Part shown: piece by piece, positions 16,619 to 24,990 of the stretch | Layout of the letters: each line of letters begins with the position of its first letter | Numbering within the stretch: position 1 is the stretch's first letter | DNA from: Microbulbifer sp. YPW1 | GTDB taxonomy: Bacteria; Pseudomonadota; Gammaproteobacteria; Pseudomonadales; Cellvibrionaceae | Assembly: GCF_013367775.1 (NCBI RefSeq) | Contig: NZ_CP055157.1 | Location: forward strand, 2,683,001-2,747,000 | DNA: 64,000 nt | Reading direction: 5' to 3' | Notes under the pieces: generated by a model | What the model was told of the DNA's origin: nothing | The model's input: only the letters and a program-made list of their open reading frames with translations | The model's database searches: none | Position numbers and translations under genes: made by a program

Positions 16619-18593
16619 GCTGTTCCAGTCTTTGTTGATCCTGTAGCCGCTGCATGGCCTCGGGGATAAGTTTACTTTCCGGGTTGTTCTGCAATCCCTG
16701 CTCCCAAACCTGCATGGCCTGTTGGCGCTGTCCCAGTGCCCACAGCGCCTCACCCAGATGCGCGGCAATTTCGTGATCCTTGAGCAGCTCGTGGGCCTTT
16801 TGCAGGTATTTCACTGCCTCGGCGTGATTACCCAAGCGGTGATGTGCCCATCCCATGCTGTCGATAATGGCGGGGTCATCCGGGCTCAGCTCCAGAGCCT
16901 TGCTGATCAGCACCAGTGCCTCGTTGAGGCGGTCGTCATAGGAAAGCAGTTTGTAACCCAATGTGTTCAGCAGGTTCGCATTATCCGGATCGCGGGACAA
17001 CAATTTGCGCAAACTCAGTTCAAAGTTTTCCATATCACCCAGCTGTTCACTGGTCATGGCATAGGCATAAATCAGGCGTTTGCTGTCATTGTTGGCCTTT
17101 AGTGCGCCGGAAAGAAGCGTCTGCGCTTCTTTGAGATGCCCGTACTTGGTGAGGAGTTCCGTTTGCAGTAAATAGAACTGTTCTTCCTGTCCCGGGTGCC
17201 GCGCGCGCAATTCTTCAAACCAATCCTGCGCTTCGCTGGTGTTGCCGTTGGCAGCGAGCAGGTTAGTGCCGCGGGTAATCGCCTGAACGTAGTCACTGCC
17301 CGGGCGCACCATGCGATAGTGGGTAACGGCTTCCTTTACCCTGTCTTCTTTCTCGGCAATCCCGGCGAGATAGAAGTGTGCCGCGGATTCGTGTTCCTCG
17401 AGTTGCAGCAGTTTTTCCAGTAGTGGCTTGGCGTTTTCGAGCTGCCCGGTTTCGTACTGGATCAGTGCCAGGGAAAGGATCAGGTTGGCATCGTTGGGGC
17501 GCTGTTTTACCAGCTCCACAAACTGATGTTGCGCCAGTTCAATATCTTCACGGATCAGCAGCCGCGCGTACTGCAGGCGCAGGCGGCTCTCTTTGGGGTA
17601 GAGGGATACCAGGTTTTCCAGCAGCTGGCGCGCCTCTTTATTGCGTCCCATATCAATCAGGATGTGGGATTGCAGCAGCGGTGCATCGAGTAGCGCCGGG
17701 TCTCGCTCCTGCACCTGGAGGGTCAGGTTCAGGGCTTCCTGGGGATTGTTGTTGGCTCGCAGCAGCATGGCGAGCGCCAGGGCGGCCTCGTTGTTAGTTG
17801 GGTATTTCTGCGACAGTCTACGGAATTCCGGAAGTATCTTCTTCGCCAGCTCTTCATTGTCTACTGCGGTGGCGGCCACGGATTGCAGTGGCGCATCGCC
17901 GCCCAGGCTGAGTGCCAGTTCTGCGTGATGCATGGCGGCGTCCAGTTCTCCGGCGAGCGTCAGCTCGGCGGTCGCAGCCAGCTGCGCCTCGGGGCTTTCC
18001 GGCTCCAGTTCAACCCACAGCTGGGCAGAGCGCAGTGCCGCACGGCGCGCGTTCAGATACCGTGCGATCCGGGTAGCGCGGGCAGCGATTCCGGCATCTT
18101 TGGTGCGCTCGGCCTGAAAGTAATAGTTCGCCAGTGCCAGGTCGTACTGCTGGCGATTGCCCGCAACTTCCGCCACGAGCAGTGTGTAAAAGGTTTCAAT
18201 GGGAAAGGGTTTGGTTTTGTCGCTTTTTTCCTTTTTGTTCGCCGGTATCCCTCGTTTCGCCAGCGTCGCGTCGTCGTTCTCGGCCACTTTTTCTGCGCCC
18301 TCTGCGCCCTCTGCGCCGCCGGCAATGGGTTGCGCGGCCGTGGATACCTCAGGAGCCGCAGTGGCAGTAGCTGCCATCGGTGCATTGGCGGGGTTGGTCT
18401 GATGGGCTTGTTGGCTGCAGGCGCACAGGATCGCCACCGATATCGCGGTTGCGAGTACACGTGTCGGATGTCGTCGGGTGCCACCCTGCGGCGCGCGACC
18501 ATCGGGCACCTGTACGGAGGAGGCGATGGCCTTCCGGCTCAACAGGGGCGGGGCGAAAAAGGTGGCAAGGATCGGGGATGAAAAAAGCTGCAT
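16602..18593 (-). CDS. Tetratricopeptide-repeat lipoprotein
   Basis: This is a 663-residue protein if started at 18593; no Shine-Dalgarno supports this start, and a GTG near residue 29 is possible. RRHPTRVLATAISVAILCAC looks like a lipoprotein signal with the acylated Cys at about residue 59. An Ala/Glu-rich linker follows, including GAEGAEGAE encoded by a 9-base triplet repeat. From about residue 130 to the end there are many TPR units (for example SPDDPAIIDSMGWAHHRLGNHAEAVKYLQKAHEL split over two helices), giving an all-helical scaffold. It is in the position of the Pseudomonas TPR gene next to lolB and hemA. The partner is unknown; a role in envelope assembly is inferred from lolB linkage. 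Confidence 0.85.
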   Translation of the reverse strand: MQLFSSPILATFFAPPLLSRKAIASSVQVPDGRAPQGGTRRHPTRVLATAISVAILCACSQQAHQTNPANAPMAATATAAPEVSTAAQPIAGGAEGAEGAEKVAENDDATLAKRGIPANKKEKSDKTKPFPIETFYTLLVAEVAGNRQQYDLALANYYFQAERTKDAGIAARATRIARYLNARRAALRSAQLWVELEPESPEAQLAATAELTLAGELDAAMHHAELALSLGGDAPLQSVAATAVDNEELAKKILPEFRRLSQKYPTNNEAALALAMLLRANNNPQEALNLTLQVQERDPALLDAPLLQSHILIDMGRNKEARQLLENLVSLYPKESRLRLQYARLLIREDIELAQHQFVELVKQRPNDANLILSLALIQYETGQLENAKPLLEKLLQLEEHESAAHFYLAGIAEKEDRVKEAVTHYRMVRPGSDYVQAITRGTNLLAANGNTSEAQDWFEELRARHPGQEEQFYLLQTELLTKYGHLKEAQTLLSGALKANNDSKRLIYAYAMTSEQLGDMENFELSLRKLLSRDPDNANLLNTLGYKLLSYDDRLNEALVLISKALELSPDDPAIIDSMGWAHHRLGNHAEAVKYLQKAHELLKDHEIAAHLGEALWALGQRQQAMQVWEQGLQNNPESKLIPEAMQRLQDQQRLEQHVTES

Positions 18594-19011
18594 AAAAACG
18601 TGTCCGTACGTTCGCGCCGGTCACCGGCCAGCCGTGGTCCTGGGCTGAGCCGTGGCACCTCCTATGCATTTGCGTGCAGTGAGGTGGGGCCGATCTGTGT
18701 GGTGGGGCGTCTGTTGGCGTATTTTTCCGGGTTATCGCCGTATAATTCTAGTTCTGAATTCCACGTGCTGTGGTCGCGGTCGGGGTTTCGGCGCGAAGTC
18801 AGCATCTATTTAAACCGGGGTATGCAAGCCGCGGCCGGCGGCCATACTGCTTGTGACTGGTTGGACACATACTGCACACTATCACACAGATAGCCTGATA
18901 GCGCTTGCACGGTGCGCGGCGGCCCCGGACAATGTGCGGCCTTTTTACCGACCCTAGTACCATTATTCGGGACGGGCACACTGAGGTGCCCGAACGAGAC
19001 GACGAGAACCT
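18594..19011. other. Divergent intergenic region between the TPR gene and hemA
   Basis: This 418-base gap must hold promoters for both directions. A perfect TATAAT is at 18741-18746; the best -35-like match (TTGGCG, 18714-18719) is 21 bases upstream, which is too far, so the hemA promoter call is weak. The hairpin CGGGCAC/GTGCCCG with loop ACTGAG (18973-18992) ends 19 bases before the hemA ATG and would lie in its leader. I see no gene. Confidence 0.5.
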
Positions 19012-20316
19012 ATGCCGATCCTTGCCCTGGGAATCAACCACGATAGTGCGCCCGTTGCTGTACGCGAGCGAGTGGCATTCGCCCCCGAGGTAATGCCCAG
19101 TGCGCTGGCAGAGGCCCGCGCGGCCCTGGATTGTCGGGAGCTGGCGATTCTTTCCACCTGCAATCGCACCGAAATCTACGGCGAGGTAGCGCCGGAGGCG
19201 GTCCTGGCGTGGATCTCCAAGTACCACAGTGTTCCCCTGGAACAGCTGACTGGCTGTCACTACCAGTTCACCGATGAAACTGCGGTGCGCCATATGATGC
19301 GCGTGGCCTGCGGGCTGGATTCGCTGGTGCTTGGGGAGCCGCAGATCCTTGGCCAGATGAAATCCGCTTATGCGGTGGCGCGGGAGTCCGGCAGCGTGGG
19401 TTCTACGCTGCACAATGTGTTCCAGCAGGTGTTTTCGGTTGCCAAGCGCGTGCGCACCGAAACCGCCATTGGCGAAAATCCGGTCTCTGTGGCCTTTGCC
19501 GCAGTGTCTCTGGGATCGCGTATCTTCACCGATCTCGCTGAGCAGACCGCGTTGTTGATCGGCGCGGGGGAAACCATCGAGCTGGTGGCCCGGCATTTGC
19601 TGGACAAAGGGGTGAAGAAGCTGATCGTTGCCAACCGCACGCTGCACCGGGCGCAATTGCTGGCACAGGATTTCGGCGCCGAGGCGATCCTGCTGGCAGA
19701 TATCCCCGAGCACTTGCCGCGCGCCGACATCGTGATCAGTTCCACCGCCAGCCAGCTGCCGATTCTGGGCAAGGGCGCGGTTGAGACCGCGCTCAAGCAG
19801 CGCCGTCATCGCCCGATGTTTATGGTGGATATCGCGGTGCCGCGGGATATTGAGCCGCAAGTAGGCAATCTGGATGACGTCTATCTGTATACCGTGGACG
19901 ACCTGCGCGGGGTGATTGATGAGGGCAAACGGTTGCGCGAGAAGGCGGCTGAGGCCGCCGACCTGATTGTCGATTCCGCGGCCCAGGACTTTATGCGCGA
20001 GCACCGCAGCCTGCGCGCGGTGGACTCCATCCGCAGTTACCGCCAGCAGGCCCAGGGAATCAGCAAGGATGAACTGGAAAAGACACTGGTCCAGTTGCGT
20101 ACCGGCGCAGACCCGGAGCAGTTGCTGGAGCAGCTGGCCCGCTCGCTCACCAATAAACTGATCCATGCGCCCACGGTTGCACTGCGCAAGGCGACCGCCG
20201 ACGGTGATATGGAACGGCTGCGCATTGCGCGGGAAATAATAGGCCTGGCACCGGAAGACTGCGACCAGGAATCAGATGTATCGGCCACTGCGCCTGAGAA
20301 AAAGAAACTCAAGTAA
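19012..20316 (+). CDS. hemA: Glutamyl-tRNA reductase
   Basis: The enzyme reduces glutamyl-tRNA(Glu) to glutamate-1-semialdehyde with NADPH, the first committed step of tetrapyrrole synthesis. It has 434 residues. The catalytic Cys is residue 50 in [26 protein letters not shown] is at about 103-119, and the NADPH-binding [15 protein letters not shown] is near 183-197. The C-terminal dimerisation helices end in a charged tail. It begins a tight operon; its stop overlaps the prfA start by one base (TAATG). This hemA-prfA-prmC order is conserved in gammaproteobacteria. Confidence 0.97.
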   Translation: MPILALGINHDSAPVAVRERVAFAPEVMPSALAEARAALDCRELAILSTCNRTEIYGEVAPEAVLAWISKYHSVPLEQLTGCHYQFTDETAVRHMMRVACGLDSLVLGEPQILGQMKSAYAVARESGSVGSTLHNVFQQVFSVAKRVRTETAIGENPVSVAFAAVSLGSRIFTDLAEQTALLIGAGETIELVARHLLDKGVKKLIVANRTLHRAQLLAQDFGAEAILLADIPEHLPRADIVISSTASQLPILGKGAVETALKQRRHRPMFMVDIAVPRDIEPQVGNLDDVYLYTVDDLRGVIDEGKRLREKAAEAADLIVDSAAQDFMREHRSLRAVDSIRSYRQQAQGISKDELEKTLVQLRTGADPEQLLEQLARSLTNKLIHAPTVALRKATADGDMERLRIAREIIGLAPEDCDQESDVSATAPEKKKLK

Positions 20317-21401
20317 TGAAAGCTTCTGTACAACAGAAACTCGACAACCTGGTGGAGCGCCACGAGGAAGTGTCCGCGCTGCTGGGTGACGCAGAAATCA
20401 TCAGCGACCAGGACAAGTTCCGCGACCTCTCGCGAGAGTTTTCCGAACTGGAAGACGTGGTCAAATGCTACAGCCGCTACAAGACCCTGCAGGACGATAT
20501 GGCCACCGCGCGCGAAATGCTCGATGAGAGCGACGATGAAATGCGGGAAATGGCCCAGGAAGAGCTGCGCGAAGCGGAAGCCGAGCTCGAGCCGCTGGAA
20601 AAAGAACTGCAGACCCTGCTGTTGCCGCGCGACCCCAACGACCGCAAAAACGTTTACCTCGAGATCCGTGCCGGAACCGGCGGGGACGAGGCTGCGATCT
20701 TCTCCGGTGACCTGTTCCGCATGTACTCCCGCTACGCTGAAAAGCAGGGCTGGCGCATCGAAGTGATCAGCGAAAATCCGGGTGAGCACGGTGGCTACAA
20801 AGAGATCATCACCCGTGTTGCCGGTGAAGATGTCTATGCGCGGCTGAAGTTCGAGTCGGGCGCACACCGGGTGCAGCGGGTGCCGGAGACCGAGTCCCAG
20901 GGGCGTATCCATACCTCCGCCTGTACCGTGGCGGTGATGCCGGAGCCGGACGAGCGCGATGCCATCGAGATCAACAAGGCGGACCTGCGCGTCGATACCT
21001 ACCGCGCTTCCGGCGCCGGTGGTCAGCACGTCAACAAAACCGATTCCGCGGTGCGCCTCACCCATATTCCCACGGGAATTGTGGTGGAGTGTCAGGACGA
21101 ACGTTCCCAGCACAAGAACCGCGCCAAGGCGATGGCGTTGTTGCAGGCCAAACTGAACAGCGCGCAGGAATCTGCTGCCGCCCAGGAAATTTCCGACGCG
21201 CGCAGAAACCTTGTCGGCAGTGGCGATCGCTCCGAGCGGATCCGCACCTATAACTTTCCACAGGGGCGGGTTACCGATCACCGTATCGGACTGACCCTGT
21301 ACAAGCTGGACGAGGTCATGCAGGGCGCAGTGGACGAGGTTATCGGCCCGTTGCGCACCGAATACCAAGCGGATCAACTCGCCGCCCTGGGACAGCACTG
21401 A
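20316..21401 (+). CDS. prfA: Peptide chain release factor 1
   Basis: RF1 ends translation at UAA and UAG. It has 361 residues. The GGQ motif is at residues 235-237 in [16 protein letters not shown]; Gln237 is the residue methylated by PrmC, encoded next. A long N-terminal coiled-coil-like acidic region and the C-terminal [16 protein letters not shown] are typical. The start codon overlaps the hemA stop, so translation is likely coupled, and prmC follows after 5 bases. Confidence 0.97.
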   Translation: MKASVQQKLDNLVERHEEVSALLGDAEIISDQDKFRDLSREFSELEDVVKCYSRYKTLQDDMATAREMLDESDDEMREMAQEELREAEAELEPLEKELQTLLLPRDPNDRKNVYLEIRAGTGGDEAAIFSGDLFRMYSRYAEKQGWRIEVISENPGEHGGYKEIITRVAGEDVYARLKFESGAHRVQRVPETESQGRIHTSACTVAVMPEPDERDAIEINKADLRVDTYRASGAGGQHVNKTDSAVRLTHIPTGIVVECQDERSQHKNRAKAMALLQAKLNSAQESAAAQEISDARRNLVGSGDRSERIRTYNFPQGRVTDHRIGLTLYKLDEVMQGAVDEVIGPLRTEYQADQLAALGQH

Positions 21402-21406
21402 TCCCC

Positions 21407-22249
21407 ATGGCCACGGTGAAGGAAAACCTGCAGCGCGCGGTAGAACTCAAGCACAGTGACAGCCCGCGGCTGGACCTGGAGGTGCTGCTCTGCCACCTGC
21501 TGGGGAGGTCCCGCGCCTGGCTTTACACCTGGCCCGAACACCCGCTGGACGATGAGCAGCAGTTACAGTTCGAGCGGCTGCTGGAGCGCCGTATTGCCGG
21601 CGAGCCGGTGGCGCACCTCACTGGTAGCCGGGAATTCTGGTCCCTTCCCCTAAAGGTCAACCGCACCACCCTGATCCCGCGTCCGGATACCGAAGTACTG
21701 GTGGAAACGGTGCTAGAGCTGTGCCCGCAAGAGCGGCTCTCGGTTCTGGACCTGGGTACCGGCACCGGTGCGATCGCCCTGGCGCTGGCGAGTGAGCGCC
21801 CCCGCTGGCAGGTGACGGCTGTGGACAGAATGCCGGCGGCGGTCGCGCTGGCGGAAGAAAACCGACAGCGACTGGGCTTCGACAACGTTGCGGTACTGCA
21901 GAGCGACTGGTTTGCCGCGGTGCCGCAACAGCGCTTTGATCTGATTGTCAGCAATCCGCCCTATATTGATACCCAGGACCCGCACCTGCGCGAAGGCGAT
22001 GTGCGCTTCGAGCCGCTATCGGCGCTGGTGGCGGAAGAGCATGGGCTGGCGGATATCCGCCGCATTGGTGAGGACGCGCTGGATTTCCTTAGCGATGGCG
22101 CATTGCTTGCGGTCGAGCACGGCTGGGAGCAGGGCAAGGCGGTACGCAGGATTTTTACCGAAGCGGGTTACGCCGAGGTGGAAACCCGGCTTGACTATGC
22201 CGGGCGGGAACGTATCACGCTGGGTCGCAACAAAAGCACTCCCCCGTAG
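21407..22249 (+). CDS. prmC: Release-factor glutamine methyltransferase PrmC
   Basis: PrmC methylates the GGQ glutamine of RF1 and RF2 using S-adenosylmethionine. It has 280 residues. The N-terminal helical domain comes first; then PRPDTEVLVE at about residue 90, the SAM-binding LDLGTGTGAIALALA (about 112-126), and the catalytic NPPY at 183-186 in SNPPYID. It starts 5 bases after prfA, so enzyme and substrate are made from the same transcript. Its TAG stop (22247-22249) lies inside the left arm of a REP-like inverted pair. Confidence 0.96.
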   Translation: MATVKENLQRAVELKHSDSPRLDLEVLLCHLLGRSRAWLYTWPEHPLDDEQQLQFERLLERRIAGEPVAHLTGSREFWSLPLKVNRTTLIPRPDTEVLVETVLELCPQERLSVLDLGTGTGAIALALASERPRWQVTAVDRMPAAVALAEENRQRLGFDNVAVLQSDWFAAVPQQRFDLIVSNPPYIDTQDPHLREGDVRFEPLSALVAEEHGLADIRRIGEDALDFLSDGALLAVEHGWEQGKAVRRIFTEAGYAEVETRLDYAGRERITLGRNKSTPP

Positions 22250-22311
22250 GGGCCTCCTGCGCAGGCGAACAGACCACACCTGGGACAACTCGCCGCGAGC
22301 CAGGCTCCTGC
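22246..22311. repeat. REP-like inverted pair (BIME-like)
   Basis: The plus strand from 22246 reads GTAGGGGCC and continues with the palindrome CCTGCGCAGG and GCGA. The minus strand from 22311 reads GCAGGAGCC and continues with a GAGCC-T-GGCTC hairpin and GCGA. The two outer 10-base arms (22246-22255 and 22302-22311) can pair fully as RNA with two G-U pairs. The short leader tetranucleotide, the hairpin and the head-to-head layout resemble Pseudomonas REP doublets. It lies between prmC and the CDF gene. Confidence 0.5.
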
Positions 22312-22338
22312 AAAAACGCAACCGGCAGGAAGGAGTCT

Positions 22339-23247
22339 ATGCACGAGCACGCCCATCACCACAGTCACGGCAACCATCTGAAACCCCTGGTCTGGGGGCT
22401 GATCATCACGCTCGCGTTTGCCGTGGTGGAAGCCATCGGCGGCTGGGTTTCCGGCTCCCTCGCACTGCTCGGCGACGCCGGGCACATGATCACCGATTCC
22501 TTTTCCCTGGCACTTGGCGCGGTAGCGGCAATGCTCGCGCGCAAGCCGGCGAGCCGCGAGATGTCGTTTGGCTGGGGGCGCGCGGAAGTGCTGGCGGCCA
22601 TCGTCAATGCCGTACTGATGTTGTTGATTGTGGTGGGTATCACCATCGCCGCGTTTGATCGCCTGCGCGCGCCACAGCCGGTGCAGGGCGGTATGGTGAT
22701 GTTGATTGCGAGTATCGGACTGCTGGTGAATATTGCGGTGGCGTGGGTGCTGCACCGGGGTGAGCAGACACTCAATATTCGCGGTGCGCTGCTACATGTG
22801 ATCGGGGATCTGCTCGGCTCGGTGGCGGCACTGGTGGCGGGCGCGGTGATTTATTTCACCGGCTGGACACCGATCGACCCGTTGCTGTCGGTTCTGATCT
22901 GCGTGCTGATCCTGTTTTCCAGCCTGAAGTTGCTGCGCGATGCGGTGGATGTGCTGATGGAGCGGGTGCCGAGAGAGTTGAGCCTGCCGCTGGTGGGGGA
23001 AACCATGGCTGCGGTGGAGGGCGTGCGCTCGGTACATGACCTGCATATCTGGCGACTGGACAGCAGCATGATTTCCCTGTCCGCGCATATCGTGGTGGAC
23101 GATCTGGCCTCCTGGCCGAAAGTGCTGGCGATACTGCGCGAGACACTGATCGAGCGCTTTGCCATCAGTCATATCACGCTGCAGCCGGAGCCGCTGCATG
23201 TGGATAAAACCCCGATCATTGATCGGGTGAGCGGGCCGCAACCTTAA
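22339..23247 (+). CDS. Cation diffusion facilitator (Zn/Co/Cd efflux, CzcD-like)
   Basis: This is an inner-membrane divalent-metal/proton antiporter of 302 residues. The N-terminus is His-rich (MHEHAHHHSHGNH), a typical metal-collecting tail. About six membrane helices follow, with the transport-site GDAGHMITD (Asp46, His49 and Asp53) in helix 2 and LLHVIGD in helix 5. The C-terminal cytoplasmic domain has VHDLHIWRLDSSMISLSAHI. AAGGAGT stands 5 bases before the ATG. CzcD-type zinc or cadmium specificity is likely from the HxxxD pattern but not proven. It converges with the next gene, 33 bases away, with no clear terminator. Confidence 0.92.
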   Translation: MHEHAHHHSHGNHLKPLVWGLIITLAFAVVEAIGGWVSGSLALLGDAGHMITDSFSLALGAVAAMLARKPASREMSFGWGRAEVLAAIVNAVLMLLIVVGITIAAFDRLRAPQPVQGGMVMLIASIGLLVNIAVAWVLHRGEQTLNIRGALLHVIGDLLGSVAALVAGAVIYFTGWTPIDPLLSVLICVLILFSSLKLLRDAVDVLMERVPRELSLPLVGETMAAVEGVRSVHDLHIWRLDSSMISLSAHIVVDDLASWPKVLAILRETLIERFAISHITLQPEPLHVDKTPIIDRVSGPQP

Positions 23248-23280
23248 AAAGGTTATTGGCCCGTCTGTCTGGTTACGCGC

Positions 23281-24843
23281 TCAATCTTCCTCACTCTGCT
23301 CATCGTGATCCACGGTGGGCGCGTCTTCGTCCGGGGTGTCTGAAGCCGGCTCCGGTGATGTCACCGGTGTTTCTTCCTGTTGCCCGGCGGACTCCGTTTG
23401 CGTGCTCTGCTCGGTGGCGGCGGGCGCTTCTTCGGCTGTTACGTCTTCCGGTGCCGGGATCTGTTCTTCCGGCGCCTGAATACCAATGTGGTAGGCAGCA
23501 AAGCCCGGTTGTACCACCTGATTCATGGCCATTCCGAGGATGCGACCGTTGTGCTGCGAGCGGATCTCCTTGCGCACATTGGTGATCGGGTTGGTCACGG
23601 TGCCCAGCAGGTCGCCCTTGCTGACAAACTCGCCCAGCTGAACCTTGCTGAAAATGATCCCGCCGGTGGTGGCGCGCTGCCAGGTGGAGTTGTAGTAGAC
23701 CGGTTCGGGGTCTCCCCACAGGCGGAATTTGTTCACCATGCCGAGCTGGTTGAGCAGGGTGCGGATACCTTTCACGCTGTGGCTCACCGAGGTTTCGTCC
23801 AGCACCATGGGGGCGCCGGCTTCCAGGGTGACCGTTGGGATGCCTGCCTCCACGGCGGCGCGGCGCAGGGTGCCCTTGGCGCCGTCACTGTGCAGCACCA
23901 CGGTGGAGCCGAAGCCCTTGGTGAGTTTCACCACCTTGGGGTTTTTCAGGTCGCCGCGCAGCTGGGGCAGGTTGGTGCGATAAAAAGATCCGGTGTGCAG
24001 GTCAACAATGGCGTTGCAGTGCGCCACCACCTCGTCAAAAAACGAGCGCGCAATACGCGAGGCGGAGGAGCCATTTTTGTCGCCGGGGAAATGGCGGTTG
24101 AGGTCGCGCCGGTCGGTCAGGTAGCGGGATCCGCGATGGAATCCCTGCAGGTTGACGATGGGCACACCGATCACCGCGCCTTTCAGGGTTTGCGGGTTCA
24201 GGTTGTACATCACCCGGCGCACGGTTTCGATGCCGTTCAGCTCGTCGCCGTGCAGGGCGGCGGTCAGACACAGGGTGGGGCCGGTCTCCGCGCCGTTGAC
24301 CACCAGTACCGGGGTGGCGCTGTAGACGCCTTCAAAGTGCTGGCTGGGGGACCAGGCCAGGCGGGTGGACGTGGCCGGTGGGACTTCTGAACCCAGCAGC
24401 TGCAGTGGCTTGCCGACAGGGGCTTCCGGCTCGGCCTGCGGCGCGGGGGCTGCGGGCTCCGCCGCCGCGTCGGCTGCCTGCTGCTCGGAAGCTTCCGCCT
24501 GTGGCGGGGCTACCAGCTCCTTTTCGCTTACCGGTTTATCGAGTTCGATACTCTTTGCCTTCGGCATCGGCTTTTCGGGCTGGTCAGATGCATCGGCATT
24601 GCTGCCGGTAGCGGCGCGCTCGTTGCTCTGAGGCTCCTGTGGGGGTTGTTCCGTTGCCTCGCCGGCAGAGGATTCTGCGGCTGGGGATTCCGGGTCCTGT
24701 TGCTCTGCCGCGTCCGTTTGCGTGTTCACGACAGAGGTAGTTTCTACCGGTTCGCCATTTTCATCGGACTCCTCCGCTGGCAGGTAGGCGGCGTAGCAGA
24801 CGAGGGCAATGATGACGGGAAGGCTCAAACGGCGGCGGGGCAT
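23281..24843 (-). CDS. Secreted succinylglutamate desuccinylase/aspartoacylase-family metalloprotein
   Basis: The protein has 520 residues from the ATG at 24843, chosen because GGAG lies 6 bases upstream. Residues 1-25 look like a signal peptide (MPRRRLSLPVIIALVCYAAY). A long low-complexity Glu/Ala/Pro/Gln linker follows to about residue 160. The M14-like AstE/AspA domain has the zinc motif H198-G-D-E201 in ALHGDELNGIE and a third ligand in VDLHTGSFYR. PTVTLEAGAP and a beta-barrel-like C-terminal part (FSKVQLGEFVSKGDLLGTV) follow. The last 60 residues are again Glu/Pro/Thr-rich. Relatives act on N-acyl amino acids, but a secreted form may act on peptidoglycan fragments or peptides; this is unproven. 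The double acidic extensions are unusual. Confidence 0.82.
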   Translation of the reverse strand: MPRRRLSLPVIIALVCYAAYLPAEESDENGEPVETTSVVNTQTDAAEQQDPESPAAESSAGEATEQPPQEPQSNERAATGSNADASDQPEKPMPKAKSIELDKPVSEKELVAPPQAEASEQQAADAAAEPAAPAPQAEPEAPVGKPLQLLGSEVPPATSTRLAWSPSQHFEGVYSATPVLVVNGAETGPTLCLTAALHGDELNGIETVRRVMYNLNPQTLKGAVIGVPIVNLQGFHRGSRYLTDRRDLNRHFPGDKNGSSASRIARSFFDEVVAHCNAIVDLHTGSFYRTNLPQLRGDLKNPKVVKLTKGFGSTVVLHSDGAKGTLRRAAVEAGIPTVTLEAGAPMVLDETSVSHSVKGIRTLLNQLGMVNKFRLWGDPEPVYYNSTWQRATTGGIIFSKVQLGEFVSKGDLLGTVTNPITNVRKEIRSQHNGRILGMAMNQVVQPGFAAYHIGIQAPEEQIPAPEDVTAEEAPAATEQSTQTESAGQQEETPVTSPEPASDTPDEDAPTVDHDEQSEED

Positions 24844-24990
24844 GAAAAACTCCATTACGGAAACTGCGCAGGGAAATACAAAGTTGAAAACAGACAATTG
24901 AAAACGGGGAATCGGGTGTCAGCTTGCTGAGAGCGCGAGTATAGCCAATCGGTTCCCGACAATTTGCGCGGTAATTGGCGAATCCGGCGA

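Noticed and set aside
18714..18746. Strong sigma-70 promoter for hemA from TTGGCG and TATAAT
   Set aside because: The TATAAT is perfect but the spacer is 21 bp, outside the usual 16-19; kept only as a remark in the gap entry.
18799..20166. Minus-strand frame of 455 codons opposite hemA
   Set aside because: Shadow of a conserved gene in GC-rich DNA; rich in His, Arg and Gln; no domain.
20037..21398. Minus-strand frame of 453 codons opposite prfA
   Set aside because: Exactly antisense to a coupled operon gene with complete RF1 motifs; no Shine-Dalgarno or motif.
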